Shown here: one piece after another, positions 54,638 through 62,716 of the stretch
Layout: every line of letters starts with the position of its first letter
Numbering within the stretch: position 1 is the first letter of the stretch
From: Rhizobium bangladeshense
GTDB lineage: Bacteria > Pseudomonadota > Alphaproteobacteria > Rhizobiales > Rhizobiaceae
Reading direction: 5' to 3'
Length of the DNA: 64,000 bases
Assembly: GCF_017357245.1 (NCBI RefSeq)
Contig: NZ_CP071612.1
Span: forward strand, 3,475,001 to 3,539,000
The notes under the pieces: generated by a model
What the model saw: only the letters and a program-made list of their open reading frames with translations
What the model was told of the DNA's origin: nothing
Databases searched by the model: none
Translations under genes and position numbers: made by a program

Positions 54638-55828
54638 ATGAGCTATCGGCCTTCCGTCGCTAGTATCTCGCATTACGCAAAAGCGCGCCTGCGCCGGTCG
54701 CTAAAGGCTCGGCAGGTCCACTACGACCTGTTGCGTAGTGCGCTCAGGCAGGCGCGCCACGTCGTCATTTGCGTCATCCGTGACGAGGGCCATCGGCTGG
54801 CATTTTTTCTGCAATATTATCGCGAACTAGGATTCGAGCACTTCATCTGCATCGACAACGGCTCGACGGACGGAACGGTTGAAATGCTGTCCAGCTTCGA
54901 CGATGTCTCGCTTGTCTCGGCTCACGGCTCCTACAAGGCGGCAAGGTTCGGAAATGACTGGATCAATGAAGTCATCAACCGGCACTGTCGGGAGAAATGG
55001 GTCCTTTATGTCGATGCAGACGAGTTTCTGGTCTATCCGCATTGTGACTCCCGTCCGATCAATCAGTTGACAGCCTATATTGAATCCACCGGCGGCCATT
55101 CCCTCCGCTCGGTCATGATCGACATGTACAGCACGCGTCCGGTCTTGGAAAACATATGCGAGCCTGGCCGCAATCCGCTAGAGGTCTGCAATCTGTTCGA
55201 TCGATCCGGCTATGTCGCACATTTCGACGAACGCAACTGGACGATATGGATCAAAGGCGGCGTTCGCGGACGCATCTATTTTCGCGACCGGCTTTGGGAC
55301 GGGCCGGCGCTCAACAAGATCCCTCTCGTATATGTGACGGGTGAACGGCTGTTTCTCAAATCATCGCACCAAGTCTGGCCGCTCTGCCTGAATCTGGGCG
55401 ACATGCGCGGCGCGCTTTGCGTATCCGGCGCCCTTCTCCACTTCAAATTCCTATCGACCTTCGTGCACAAAGTTGCTGATGCCGAGCACCTTTCTCAGCA
55501 TACGGAAGAATACACCGTTTACTCCGCCGACAAGGGGATGGGTGACTTCGTCTGCGACGATACAGGCACCTACACAAGCTGGAAGGACTTGTCCGATCAC
55601 GGGCTCATTCAAGGCGAAGGCTGGAAATATTGGAAGAATATCTCGGGGGACGAAATCGAGACTGTCCAGCAAAACATGCCTGGTTCAGCGCAGCGACGTC
55701 CGCAGAGAAGGCATGAAAATGGCTACGATCCTGCCTCCCTTGGATCGCCATCATCACCGAACCTAGAAGCCGCCGATATGGCTCTAACGGATTTTCCGCC
55801 GTTCCCCTCGAATTTAGGGGCAACCTAA
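54638..55828 (+). CDS. GT2-like glycosyltransferase (Glyco_tranf_2_4 type)
   Basis: A 396-aa protein with a basic N-terminus, then a GT-A domain of the Glyco_tranf_2_4/GT92-like kind: VICVIRDEGHRLAFFLQYY, FICIDNGSTDGTVEML and the DxD motif in VLYVDADEFLVYPH (about residues 125-130). The C-terminal part (about 330-396) is low in conservation and Pro/Ser-rich. It may add a side-chain sugar or another decoration. The ATG has AGGATAG upstream. It is last in the rightward branch; the 188-bp gap to GT8 holds a weak 60-codon frame. Confidence 0.82.
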   Translation: MSYRPSVASISHYAKARLRRSLKARQVHYDLLRSALRQARHVVICVIRDEGHRLAFFLQYYRELGFEHFICIDNGSTDGTVEMLSSFDDVSLVSAHGSYKAARFGNDWINEVINRHCREKWVLYVDADEFLVYPHCDSRPINQLTAYIESTGGHSLRSVMIDMYSTRPVLENICEPGRNPLEVCNLFDRSGYVAHFDERNWTIWIKGGVRGRIYFRDRLWDGPALNKIPLVYVTGERLFLKSSHQVWPLCLNLGDMRGALCVSGALLHFKFLSTFVHKVADAEHLSQHTEEYTVYSADKGMGDFVCDDTGTYTSWKDLSDHGLIQGEGWKYWKNISGDEIETVQQNMPGSAQRRPQRRHENGYDPASLGSPSSPNLEAADMALTDFPPFPSNLGAT

Positions 55829-55992
55829 ATCGAGAGGCTCTGCTGCGCGTCGCACGGTATTGACTGCGTGAGGCAACATGCGATGGCGTAAGCATAGCAT
55901 CAGTATCAAAGCTTAGGCGTTGTCAAGCGCACGGCGACGGTTCTTCGCCGGCCGGCTTCGAATTGCCGAGCTCTCGGATGGCGACCGGAAGC

Positions 55993-57102
55993 CTATTTCA
56001 GAACGGCGCCAGCCAACTCCCGTCTTGAACCGCGCTGCAGGTACAGATTCTCAAGCCAGGTCACCTGTTTCCTCAACCCCAACGCAGGCTTTTCGATAAA
56101 TCGCCACGAGAAGGCGGCAAAACAAGTGACAATGATGCTGCAGACGATCCCATTCAGCCACCAGTTATGCGCCCAGGGTCCGAGCGCGACGAAGGCCTGC
56201 TGGATGGGATAGCCGTAGAGGAATACGCCGTAGGAATAGTCCGCCCCCTGAAGCAGTGCGAGCTTGCGGGGCGAGGTGAGGCCGAGAAAGACCGTTACAT
56301 ATCCAATAGCCGGAATGGCAATGAAATCTCCAAACGGGGTGAACCAGTAAGCCCACAATACGACGGCAACAGAAGCGATGAAGATGCGCACGTCCCACAG
56401 AATCTTGTCCTTGTAGAGATAGATGGTCACACCCACGAGGAAGGAGCCGATCAGTAGATTCCCCGACGCGGTCGTAGGCATGGATGCCCAGTTGCTTTCA
56501 TGCTTCCAGTATCTTGCAAGCCCAAAACCCACGATCAACGCCGTCGTCGCGACAAGCGCAATCACGCGCCGCCTGACCACGCCGAGCAGGAAAAGCACGG
56601 CGATCGCGACGTAACATTCAAGCTCGAAAGGCACGGTCCAGAGCTGCCCATTCACCATCGCGGCGTCAGGATTGCTCAGGAACACCCCCGGAAGATTGAA
56701 GTGAATGTGCCCGGTGACGTTCAGCAGATATGTAAAAAACTTGGGGTCGGTGAAGTAGTTACTGAGGTCATACTCGGTATAGATCGCTCCCAGTATAAAA
56801 GCAGCCAGCAACACTTCCACTGCGAGAGCGGGGTAAATACGGATAAATCGATTGCCAAGAAAGGAGATCAATGTCTTCGACCGCACGAGACTGCCAGCAA
56901 CCAGGAACCCGCTCAGCGCAAAGAACATCGGCAGCACAGACTTGATAAACGGACGCAGGGGCGTTTCCCACAAAAACAGATCATCTCCATAGGTGACGCG
57001 AGCCGTGTGTATCCAAAGCACCGAAAAGGCCAACAGCAATCGCATGTAATCGAATCCTGTCGGCCGCCCCTTCGCCAAATCAAGTTTTTCGCCGAGTACC
57101 AT
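55993..57102 (-). CDS. acyltransferase-3 family protein (ExoZ/OafA-like)
   Basis: Membrane O-acyltransferase of 369 aa with about ten helices. It opens FDYMRLLLAFSVLWIHTARV, which carries the conserved histidine of the family, and has FFALSGFLVAGSLVR and NRFIRIYPAL (RxxR-like arginine). It should acetylate or otherwise acylate sugars of the polymer, as ExoZ does. Start 57102 is preferred as AAAGGGG lies upstream; ATG 57174 would add 24 residues without a good ribosome site. It points against the rightward branch, 164 bp from the GT2-like stop. Confidence 0.85.
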   Translation of the reverse strand: MVLGEKLDLAKGRPTGFDYMRLLLAFSVLWIHTARVTYGDDLFLWETPLRPFIKSVLPMFFALSGFLVAGSLVRSKTLISFLGNRFIRIYPALAVEVLLAAFILGAIYTEYDLSNYFTDPKFFTYLLNVTGHIHFNLPGVFLSNPDAAMVNGQLWTVPFELECYVAIAVLFLLGVVRRRVIALVATTALIVGFGLARYWKHESNWASMPTTASGNLLIGSFLVGVTIYLYKDKILWDVRIFIASVAVVLWAYWFTPFGDFIAIPAIGYVTVFLGLTSPRKLALLQGADYSYGVFLYGYPIQQAFVALGPWAHNWWLNGIVCSIIVTCFAAFSWRFIEKPALGLRKQVTWLENLYLQRGSRRELAGAVLK

Positions 57103-57351
57103 CTGTGCCCCTTTCGGAAGTTTTGACGCAATCGCAAATCGCAAGCTTTTGCCGCCGACCATCTCAAGCATCATTGCCGGCTCAGGGACACGTGTCAGTG
57201 ACCACAGCTACATCAGGAATAATTTGAGGAGACTGCCCCTCTTCAGGACGAATACCTGACCATCGCTCCAATCGCCCCGTGCTGCCCGAGGCGACGCTCG
57301 ATGGTCGGAGACGAATGCAGGCGCTCGGGTAGCGAATTGGATGAGGAGACG

Positions 57352-59670
57352 ATGAAACATCTGGCCGCTCTATACTGTATCGTTCTCGCCTTTATCGGAT
57401 TGGGCTTGACGGGAGGCGGCGCTTTGCTGCTCAGCCTCGGCGGCTCGCCCTATTACGCAATCACAGGAATTGCCTACTTTGTAGCCGCAGTTCTGCTATG
57501 GCGCCGGAAGCCACTGGGCGCACTCCTTATCCTGCTTGTCGCCGTTTTCACTCTCCCCTGGGCAATATGGGAGTCTGGCACCAATTTCTGGGCGCTCTTC
57601 GCACGCCTGATGTCCCCCACCGCGGTGGCGGGATTTGCGCTTCTCTTTGCACCAGCGCGGTTGCCGACCGCCAACCGAAAGCTCTTCCATGGCGGCGCCC
57701 TGCTTGCGGCCATTCTGTTTGCGGCGGGCTTCAGCCTTGCTTTCACGCCGCATGAGGTGATCCGCCCCTCCGTCGACATTCCTGCCTACAAGACTGCCAA
57801 AGGCGACAATTCGCCCTCCGACTGGACATCGTATGGCCGCAGCACTGCGGGAGATCGCTATTCCCCATTCGATCAGATCAATCGCGGCAATGTTGCCAGG
57901 CTCGATCTTGCCTGGACATATCGCACCGGGAGAGGCGACGGCGTCGATCAGAACACGCCTTTGCAGATCGGCGATACGATCTACACTTGCACACCGACGG
58001 ATGTGATCGCAGCCCTTGATGCCGACACGGGAAAACCCCGCTGGACCTTCGATCCCAAGGCGTCGGCGCCCTATTGGCAGCGCTGCCGCGGCCTCGGCTA
58101 TTATAAGATGCCGGAGGAAAACCGGTCGCCCGACGGCCTATGCAATGAGCGCCTGATACAGACGACGATCGATGCGCGCCTCATCGCAATCGACAGCAAG
58201 ACCGGTGCACCGTGCACGGGCTTCGGTGACAACGGCACCGTTCAGCTCTCTCAGGGTATGGGTGAAATCAAGACGGGCTACTATTTCCAGACATCCGCTC
58301 CGCTGATTGCCCGTAACCTGATCGTCATCGGAGGCTGGGTGACCGACAACCAGGAGGTCGGCGAGCCTTCAGGCGTCATCCGCGCATTCAATGTGGTCAC
58401 TGGAGAGCTCGAATGGGCATGGGATCTCGGCAATCCTGCGATCACCAAGCTTCCGCCGGATGGTGAGACCTATACGCGCGCTACGCCCAATATGTGGACG
58501 ACAGCCGCCTTCGACGACAAGCTCGGCCTCATCTATGCTCCGCTCGGCAATACCACGCCGGATTATTACGGCGCCAATCGCCCGGCTTTCGCCGATCAGT
58601 ATAACGCGACATTGGTGGCGCTCGATGTGACGACTGGCCGGGAGAAGTGGAAATTCCAGACCGTGCATCACGATATCTGGGACTATGATCTGCCGGCCCA
58701 ACCGGTGCTGATCGACCTGCCGGACGACAATGGAGCCACAGTACCCGCTATCTTGCAGACCACCAAGCGTGGACAGCTTTTCCTGCTCAATCGCCAGACC
58801 GGCGTTCCCCTCGCCGAAGTTCAGGAGAAGCCGGTCCCGCAGACGGGAGGCGCGCCGGAAGAGAAACTGTCGCCGACGCAGCCTTATTCGGTCGGCATGC
58901 CAACGATCGGCGCGGAACGCGTGACGGAGCAGAGAGCCTGGGGGTTGACCATGTTCGATCAACTGGCCTGCCGCATCGCCTTTCGCAAGATGCGCTACGA
59001 TGGCGATTTCACCCCCATTGGCACGCATCCTGCAATTCAGCAGCCGGGAAATCTGGGCGGCCTCAATTGGGGTAGCGTCTCGGTCGACCTGCCCAACAAC
59101 CGCGTCTTCATGAACGATATCCGCGTACCCAGCATTTTCGCGCTCGTGCCGCGGGCCGATTACGTCGATTTCGCCCTCGTCACGACCGCGCACGGCCCCT
59201 CCGCCCCGCAGCGCGGCACGCCTTATGGCATGACGACCGAGAAATGGACGTCGAGACTGCGCATTCCCTGCACGCAACCGCCATGGGGCACGGTAACGGC
59301 ATTGGATCTGAACACACGCAAAATCGCATGGCAGGTGCCGGCCGGGACTGCCGAACAGCTCGGACCATTCAAGATCAAGATGAAATTACCCATGTCGATG
59401 GGCTTGCCGACCTATGCTGGCACATCGGCGACTGCGGGCGGTATCGTCTTCTTTGCCGGTTTCCAGGACTATTACATCCGCGCCTATGACGCCGAGAACG
59501 GCAACGAGCTTTGGAAATATCCTCTGCCGGTCGGCTCGAGCGCGACGCCAATGACCTACGTCTCACCAAAGACAGGCAAACAATATGTTCTGGTCTCGGT
59601 TGGCGGAGCAGCAAATTCGACTGAAGTCGGCGACTATGTGCTCGCCTTTTCCCTGAAAGACGGGGATTAG
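57352..59670 (+). CDS. gcd: membrane-bound PQQ-dependent glucose dehydrogenase
   Basis: Quinoprotein dehydrogenase of 772 aa. Five N-terminal helices (about 1-130) anchor it; the rest is a periplasmic eight-bladed propeller starting near DWTSYGRSTAGDRYSPFDQI. Other family marks are FQTVHHDIWDYDLPAQPVL, NLGGLNWGSVSVD and the C-terminal YVLVSVGGAANS. It oxidises glucose (possibly quinate or shikimate) to the lactone and feeds electrons to ubiquinone. Length fits Gcd (about 800 aa). Start 57352 follows GAGGAG. PQQ synthesis genes are not in the window. Divergent from the acyltransferase gene. Confidence 0.87.
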   Translation: MKHLAALYCIVLAFIGLGLTGGGALLLSLGGSPYYAITGIAYFVAAVLLWRRKPLGALLILLVAVFTLPWAIWESGTNFWALFARLMSPTAVAGFALLFAPARLPTANRKLFHGGALLAAILFAAGFSLAFTPHEVIRPSVDIPAYKTAKGDNSPSDWTSYGRSTAGDRYSPFDQINRGNVARLDLAWTYRTGRGDGVDQNTPLQIGDTIYTCTPTDVIAALDADTGKPRWTFDPKASAPYWQRCRGLGYYKMPEENRSPDGLCNERLIQTTIDARLIAIDSKTGAPCTGFGDNGTVQLSQGMGEIKTGYYFQTSAPLIARNLIVIGGWVTDNQEVGEPSGVIRAFNVVTGELEWAWDLGNPAITKLPPDGETYTRATPNMWTTAAFDDKLGLIYAPLGNTTPDYYGANRPAFADQYNATLVALDVTTGREKWKFQTVHHDIWDYDLPAQPVLIDLPDDNGATVPAILQTTKRGQLFLLNRQTGVPLAEVQEKPVPQTGGAPEEKLSPTQPYSVGMPTIGAERVTEQRAWGLTMFDQLACRIAFRKMRYDGDFTPIGTHPAIQQPGNLGGLNWGSVSVDLPNNRVFMNDIRVPSIFALVPRADYVDFALVTTAHGPSAPQRGTPYGMTTEKWTSRLRIPCTQPPWGTVTALDLNTRKIAWQVPAGTAEQLGPFKIKMKLPMSMGLPTYAGTSATAGGIVFFAGFQDYYIRAYDAENGNELWKYPLPVGSSATPMTYVSPKTGKQYVLVSVGGAANSTEVGDYVLAFSLKDGD

Positions 59671-60193
59671 TCGGCCGATCACACGAAGCCACATGACGCG
59701 ACTTGGTCGTGCCAGGAGCGATCCCGGGCATCTCAAGCATGTGGCTGATCCGCTTGCGAAGACTGTCCCTTAAGATCCCCTGCGACGAGCTATTGCCAGC
59801 GCGGCTTAACGCCAAGCCCCTGGCGGGCTTTGGAGGGAGTTTTTGAGAATCGGTTGCGGGGCCTGATAGCAGAGAGACTTGCAACTTCGGCCGGAACAGC
59901 CGGTGTTATTTGGAAGAAATTTCCCGCTACGCCGTAACAAAACGTCAGTACCGAAACCGGCTAAGCCCCATTTGCCTATGGAACAGTAAAATCGGTACGA
60001 CCCTGTCGAAAGCGCGCTTGGCAAGCGACCTTCGCCACATCCGGACCTACTCGATCTTACTCCGCCGATGACAATAATCTTGTGAAAAATCCGATATTAG
60101 GGCACGATTTATGAACGCAACGGAAGTTGCGGCGCAATCTTAAACCCGGCCGTCTCGGACCGAGTAACAGTTCGCGTCGGAGGGTCGGCGTCG
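59671..60193. other. intergenic region between gcd and the nuoJ-like gene
   Basis: No gene is supported in these 523 bases. The left part holds a terminator-like hairpin (59812-59833). The right part ends with GGAGGG at 60179-60184 that serves the nuoJ-like gene. A stretch near 60060-60110 is AT-richer and may be the promoter of the following operon, but I cannot define hexamers with confidence. Confidence 0.5.
59812..59833 (+). terminator. terminator-like hairpin downstream of gcd
   Basis: CCAAGCCC pairs with GGGCTT-TGG (one-base bulge) around a 5-base loop, followed a few bases later by a run of five T at 59840-59844. It lies about 140 bp after the gcd stop. The gap between stem and T-run makes it an imperfect intrinsic terminator. 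Confidence 0.35.
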
Positions 60194-60694
60194 ATGGATG
60201 AGGGGTTCTTTCTTCTGTTCGCTACAGTGTCCGTGGCCACCGCTCTGACGATGGTCCTGGCGCGGAACCCGGTTCACAGCGCATTGGCGCTGATGGCGTG
60301 TTTTCTAAATATCTCGGCAATCTTCGTCTTGCTTGAGGCGCCATTGCTCGCAGTGATCCAGATCTTCGTCTACGTAGGCGCGATCATGGTCCTGTTCGTG
60401 TTCGTGATCATGATGATCGATGTGCGCGAAGCGGTGTTGCAGCGGTTCTTGCCAGGCGGCAACCTCCCGGCTCTGGTACTGCTCGTCCTGCTCGGGGTCG
60501 AGATGCTCGTACTGGTGCTCTGGAGCGACCGCTTTTCGGTCATGGAGCCCGTCGCGATGAGCGGCGGCGATGACGTCAGGCAGCTTGGCACAGCACTTTT
60601 CGCCGAATATCTCCTGCCGTTTGAAACTGCCTCCGTAATCCTGCTGGCGGCCTTGGTCGGCGCCATCATGCTCGCGCGGAAGGAGCAGGGGTGA
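60194..60694 (+). CDS. NuoJ-like membrane subunit
   Basis: A 166-aa membrane protein with five predicted helices and the NuoJ hallmark [20 protein letters not shown] (about residues 56-75), whose tyrosine-glycine bend is the pi-bulge region of complex I. It should be part of an ion-translocating membrane module. The start has GGAGGG upstream. The stop overlaps the NuoK-like start by one base. No hydrophilic NADH-arm genes precede it, so it is not from the main nuo operon. Confidence 0.9.
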   Translation: MDEGFFLLFATVSVATALTMVLARNPVHSALALMACFLNISAIFVLLEAPLLAVIQIFVYVGAIMVLFVFVIMMIDVREAVLQRFLPGGNLPALVLLVLLGVEMLVLVLWSDRFSVMEPVAMSGGDDVRQLGTALFAEYLLPFETASVILLAALVGAIMLARKEQG

Positions 60695-60996
60695 TGGTTC
60701 CGATCTGGTGGTATATAGTGCTCGGAGTGGTCCTGTTCGTGATCGGAGCGGCGGGCGTTCTGCTCAGGCGCAATATTCTCGTCGTACTGATGTCGCTGGA
60801 GCTGCTGCTCAACTCGGTCAACATCAATTTCATCGCTTTCGGGCGTTACCACGCCGATTTCCGCGGGCAGATCTTCGCGATCTTCGTCATTGCAATCACC
60901 GCGGCGGAAGTTGCCGTCGCCCTTGGTATTCTGGTTGCCCTCGTTCGGAACAAATCCACCCTCAAGATCGACGACGTGACGGTGATGAAAGGATAA
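60694..60996 (+). CDS. NuoK-like membrane subunit
   Basis: A 100-aa protein with three helices, NuoK/MrpC type. Both conserved membrane glutamates are present: E36 in [15 protein letters not shown] and E72 in [11 protein letters not shown], the same numbers as in E. coli NuoK. ATG 60694 overlaps the NuoJ-like stop (TGATG); a GTG one codon earlier is less likely. AGGAG lies upstream. With intact glutamates it should take part in proton movement. Confidence 0.92.
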   Translation: MVPIWWYIVLGVVLFVIGAAGVLLRRNILVVLMSLELLLNSVNINFIAFGRYHADFRGQIFAIFVIAITAAEVAVALGILVALVRNKSTLKIDDVTVMKG

Positions 60997-61001
60997 CGGC
61001 C

Positions 61002-62465
61002 TTGGACCCGGTTGTATCGATCCGGCCGTTGCTTGCCATCGCCGTCGCCGGTCTGGCGGCCCTTGCAGTTCTCCTTTTGAATAAGCGCAAGAGACTTCGC
61101 GATCTGGTCTCGCCATTGGCCGCGATCGCCATGTTCGCGATTGTCTTGTCGATGGCGCCCACGGTGCTGGCGGGCGGGACGGTCGAATTGCGCCTGTTCG
61201 AGTTTCTGCCGGGGATCGACTTTGCTCTCCGTGTCGATGCGCTCGGCATGGTGTTTGCCACCGTCTCGTCGCTGCTGTGGATCGTGGCGGCGATCTATTC
61301 CATCGGCTATATGCGGCATTTGAACGAGCATGCGCAGACCCGGTTCTTCGCCTGCTTCGCCAGCAGTCTTGCGGCCGCCGCCGGGGGCGCGTTCGCCGCC
61401 AATCTGTTTACGCTGGTGATCTTCTACGAAGTGCTCAGTCTAGTTACCTATCCGCTCGTCTACCACCACGAGGACGAGAAGGGATGGGGGGGCGGCCGCA
61501 AGTACCTCGTCTATCTGATGGGCGCCTCGAAAAGCGCGCTACTCGCCGCACTGGCGCTGACCTACCATATTGCGGGGTCGCTCGACTTTGTCGCGGGGGG
61601 GCTGCTGGCGGGGAGTGATGCCTCGGCGGCGCTGCTGACGGTCGTCTATTTCTGCTATCTTTTCGGCTTCGCCAAGGCCGCTGTAATGCCGATGCACGCC
61701 TGGCTGCCCGCCGCGATGGTCGCGCCGACACCGGTCAGCGCGCTTTTGCATGCAGTGGCAGTGGTCAAGATGGGCGTGTTCTGCGTGCTGCGAGTGGTGT
61801 TCCATGTCTTCGGCACAGGGCTGCTGGGTGGGCTGAGCCTGGGCATCGCCACGGCCTATCTGGCTTCGTTCACGATCCTGATGGCGTCGATTTACGCCCT
61901 GACGCGGGACGACCTGAAGGCCAGGCTCGCCTATTCGACGGTCAGCCAGCTCTCCTACATCGTGCTGGGCGCGGTTCTATTGTCGCCGGTCGCGATGGTC
62001 GGCGGGATCATCCACATCGCAGCGCACGCATTCTCAAAGATCACGCTCTTTTTTTGCGCCGGCTCGATCTATTGCGCGTCGGGCAAGCGAAACATCAGCG
62101 ACATGGCCGGTATCGGCCGCAGGCTGCCCTGGACGATGGGGGCATTTTTCATCGCTTCGCTCAGCATGATCGGGATACCGCCGACCGCGGGCTTCGTCAG
62201 CAAGTGGTATCTGGCGGAGGGCGCCGTGGCGGCGGGAGAGACCACGTTCCTGGTCGTAATCCTTGTGAGCTCGGTCCTGAACGCCGCATATTTCCTGCCA
62301 GTCAGCTATGCCGCCTTCTTCCAGGCGGAGAGGCAGGAGAGCCGGACGACGGTCCGTGAAATTCCGCTGGTCACGATTCCGCTGGTCGCGACGGCGATCC
62401 TGTCGGTGCTGATGGGCATTTTCCCCGGCTATTTTCTCACCCTGGCAGACGGAGTGATCCGATGA
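61002..62465 (+). CDS. antiporter-like proton-conducting subunit (NuoL/MrpD type)
   Basis: A 487-aa membrane protein with about 14 helices of the complex-I/Mrp antiporter family. Functional residues are present: the TM5 glutamate E143 in VIFYEVLSL and the TM7 lysine K225 in FGFAKAAVMPMHAWLP, with LLHAVAVVKMGVF following. Start is a TTG at 61002 with AAAGGA 8 bases upstream; the open frame continues upstream through the NuoK-like gene but out of its phase and without homology. It lacks the long lateral helix of true NuoL. Its stop overlaps the next gene by 4 bases. Confidence 0.9.
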   Translation: MDPVVSIRPLLAIAVAGLAALAVLLLNKRKRLRDLVSPLAAIAMFAIVLSMAPTVLAGGTVELRLFEFLPGIDFALRVDALGMVFATVSSLLWIVAAIYSIGYMRHLNEHAQTRFFACFASSLAAAAGGAFAANLFTLVIFYEVLSLVTYPLVYHHEDEKGWGGGRKYLVYLMGASKSALLAALALTYHIAGSLDFVAGGLLAGSDASAALLTVVYFCYLFGFAKAAVMPMHAWLPAAMVAPTPVSALLHAVAVVKMGVFCVLRVVFHVFGTGLLGGLSLGIATAYLASFTILMASIYALTRDDLKARLAYSTVSQLSYIVLGAVLLSPVAMVGGIIHIAAHAFSKITLFFCAGSIYCASGKRNISDMAGIGRRLPWTMGAFFIASLSMIGIPPTAGFVSKWYLAEGAVAAGETTFLVVILVSSVLNAAYFLPVSYAAFFQAERQESRTTVREIPLVTIPLVATAILSVLMGIFPGYFLTLADGVIR

Positions 62466-62716
62466 TCAAGCGTGTCGTCGACTTCTTTGGTGACGAGCAA
62501 TATGCGAGGCCGCGCCGCCGACTGTTCTACCTCGTGCTCGTCCTGATCGTCGTCGCCGACTTTCTGGTCATCCGCGAACACGCCGAATATCTGTGGGACA
62601 GCCTGCCGGGCTGGTCGGCGGTCTACGGCTTCGTCTCCTGCGTCCTGCTTATCTTCGTTTCCAAGTTTCTCGGCCACCGGGTCGGGCTGATGCGGCGCGA
62701 GGACTATTATGACTGA
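62462..62716 (+). CDS. small two-helix membrane protein of the Nuo/Mrp-like operon
   Basis: An 84-aa protein with a basic N-terminus, a first helix (about 20-37), a second helix (about 53-68) and a charged tail (MRREDYYD). I do not recognise a named family. It overlaps the preceding antiporter-like gene by 4 bp and the following one by 8 bp, so it is almost certainly translated as part of the complex. A small accessory or assembly subunit is the likely role. Confidence 0.8.
   Translation: MIKRVVDFFGDEQYARPRRRLFYLVLVLIVVADFLVIREHAEYLWDSLPGWSAVYGFVSCVLLIFVSKFLGHRVGLMRREDYYD

Noticed and set aside
60708..61001. Upstream extension of the antiporter-like gene across the NuoK-like gene
   Set aside because: The extra residues are Arg-rich and unrelated to the family; the TTG at 61002 with AAAGGA fits.
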